From: Pycnopodia helianthoides
Lineage: Eukaryota; Echinodermata; Asteroidea; Forcipulatida; Asteriidae
Assembly: GCA_032158295.1 (NCBI GenBank)
Contig: CM063251.1
Location: 7,350,253-7,414,252 of the forward strand
DNA: 64,000 bases
Direction of reading: 5' to 3'
The notes beneath the pieces are model-generated. The model did no database searches. It saw only the letters and a list, made by a program, of their open reading frames with translations, and was not told the DNA's origin. Of the stretch, positions 62,980-64,000 are shown piece after piece. The number at the start of each line of letters is the position of its first letter. Positions within the stretch are counted from its first letter, which is position 1. The position numbers and the translations under genes were made by a program.

Positions 62980-64000
62980 ACTGTAACTCCCCCCCCCCCC
63001 AAATGACTGGTCCTGAGATGTATGTACTTTGTAAACTTATGCTCAGAATGTTCCTCAGGAGTTTTTTGTAGCGTTTTGTAGTCATTTCCCCCCCCCCCTT
63101 CAGTGATCAAAATTTTCTTGCTATTTGTTTGATTGGCGCTAGATCATGTATGTGTAATTCTTAAGCTTCTTGTTACATATTCAGGCAAAAACACATCCCT
63201 TATTGTCTTCCATATAGAGCTATAACATACAAAGGCTTGTAACTTATCAGCAAATTTCCTCTTTTTCTCCTTTTTTAGTGACAAAAAATGCTGGGAAAAT
63301 AAGTGCTTTTGTGCTTGTCAGTTTCCTTTTTTATTCGCAATAACAAAGCTGCAACTCGAGCGGGAGTTGTTGCCATTTTTTGATGTTTAGGCCTACTATT
63401 CGTCCAGACAGCTTTGGACATTAAACAATAGACTAAAGTTTGCTCAGTCACTACTTATTTATTAGTCATTCTGAAGTTTGAAGAATGAGGTTCCTGACAT
63501 TCATTGCAAATTGATATCAGTTATGTTTGTCTGGATCTTTGAGGCATATTCAAAAGGGGGGGGGGGTGGCTATTTAAATGTACAAAATTTGTCATTTGTA
63601 TTCGTAGGAAAGCGGTGATATGAAATTGGGCCCTAATCCCCCGTTTGCTGCGCTTGCCATTTACACATTAAGTAAATAATATTTGTGAAAATTCCATGCA
63701 GTTGAAATTGTTTTTTACCTTAAACATTGTGCAGCTTATATATTTTTCTTTCAGTGTGCTTTCAGTTTATACTTTTTTCTTTCAATTATAACTAAAGGGA
63801 GGCTGGAGGGAATAACAGTCAGGGGCTGATTTTACTATTCACTGCTTTTTATCCAGTAAGTATTAAGGAAACTTTGGGGACATATACCAAGTGAGCAATA
63901 AAACAATTTTTAAAAGGTAAATCTTTACACCTAAAGATGTCTTTTCCTTGATCCAAGTTCGCAAAACTGTAAGCACAAAAAACCAAAAACAAATCTAGCT
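62980..64000 (+). other. 3' UTR of the TNFR-like gene and downstream sequence
   Basis: No further coding sequence is visible. Several C or G homopolymers of 9-11 bases occur (62988, 63087, 63556). A solo GGGCCC-family end lies at about 63620-63635. Confidence 0.6.
63897..63902 (+). terminator. Candidate poly(A) signal AATAAA
   Basis: AATAAA about 920 bases after the TAG stop of the TNFR-like gene, followed by AT-rich sequence. It is a candidate only. No cleavage site evidence is available from sequence. Confidence 0.45.

Overview
This is a eukaryotic window, about 64 kb of intron-rich, AT-rich animal DNA with dense repeats. The three genes have metazoan exon structure with GT-AG introns of 0.3-4 kb. 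The abundance of short foldback elements and tRNA-derived SINEs suggests an echinoderm, possibly a sea star. That placement is inference from repeat style, not from a diagnostic gene.

Three protein genes can be read. (1) From 4048 to 21822 on + lie the last 15 coding exons of a leishmanolysin-like (M8, invadolysin/LMLN) zinc peptidase. It has the HEIIH site, a distal third histidine and a Met-turn. Unusually, a WAP four-disulfide domain follows, then a hydrophobic C-terminal tail resembling a GPI signal or membrane anchor. Its 5' exons lie before the window. (2) From 46887 down to 29424 on - lies a complete 14-exon GTPBP4/NOG1 gene, a 626-residue nucleolar GTPase for 60S ribosome assembly. 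All splice phases join cleanly. (3) From 52587 to 62979 on + lie at least nine exons of a TNF-receptor-like type I membrane protein. It has cysteine-rich repeats, a Ser/Thr-rich stalk made of five near-identical 12-residue units, one membrane helix and a short tail without a death domain. Its 5' end was not found.

Layout: LMLN and GTPBP4 converge on a 7.6 kb gene-free stretch (21823-29423). GTPBP4 and the TNFR-like gene diverge from a 5.7 kb stretch (46888-52586) packed with inverted-repeat elements. No functional link between the three genes is evident. They look like ordinary neighbours.

Most of the rest is mobile-element debris: several MITE families with recognisable terminal inverted repeats (TIRs), three types of tRNA-derived SINE, minisatellites and long near-perfect palindromes. 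The most striking item is a 2.0 kb TIR element at 44265-46256 in GTPBP4 intron 1. It is inserted into a SINE, carries tandem GATCGACC-type repeats and a telomere-like CCCTAA tract, and retains a frameshifted first exon of a THAP domain with its splice donor. This points to a THAP-transposase (P-element-like or Kolobok-like) relative. No CRISPR array, operon or prokaryotic feature is present.
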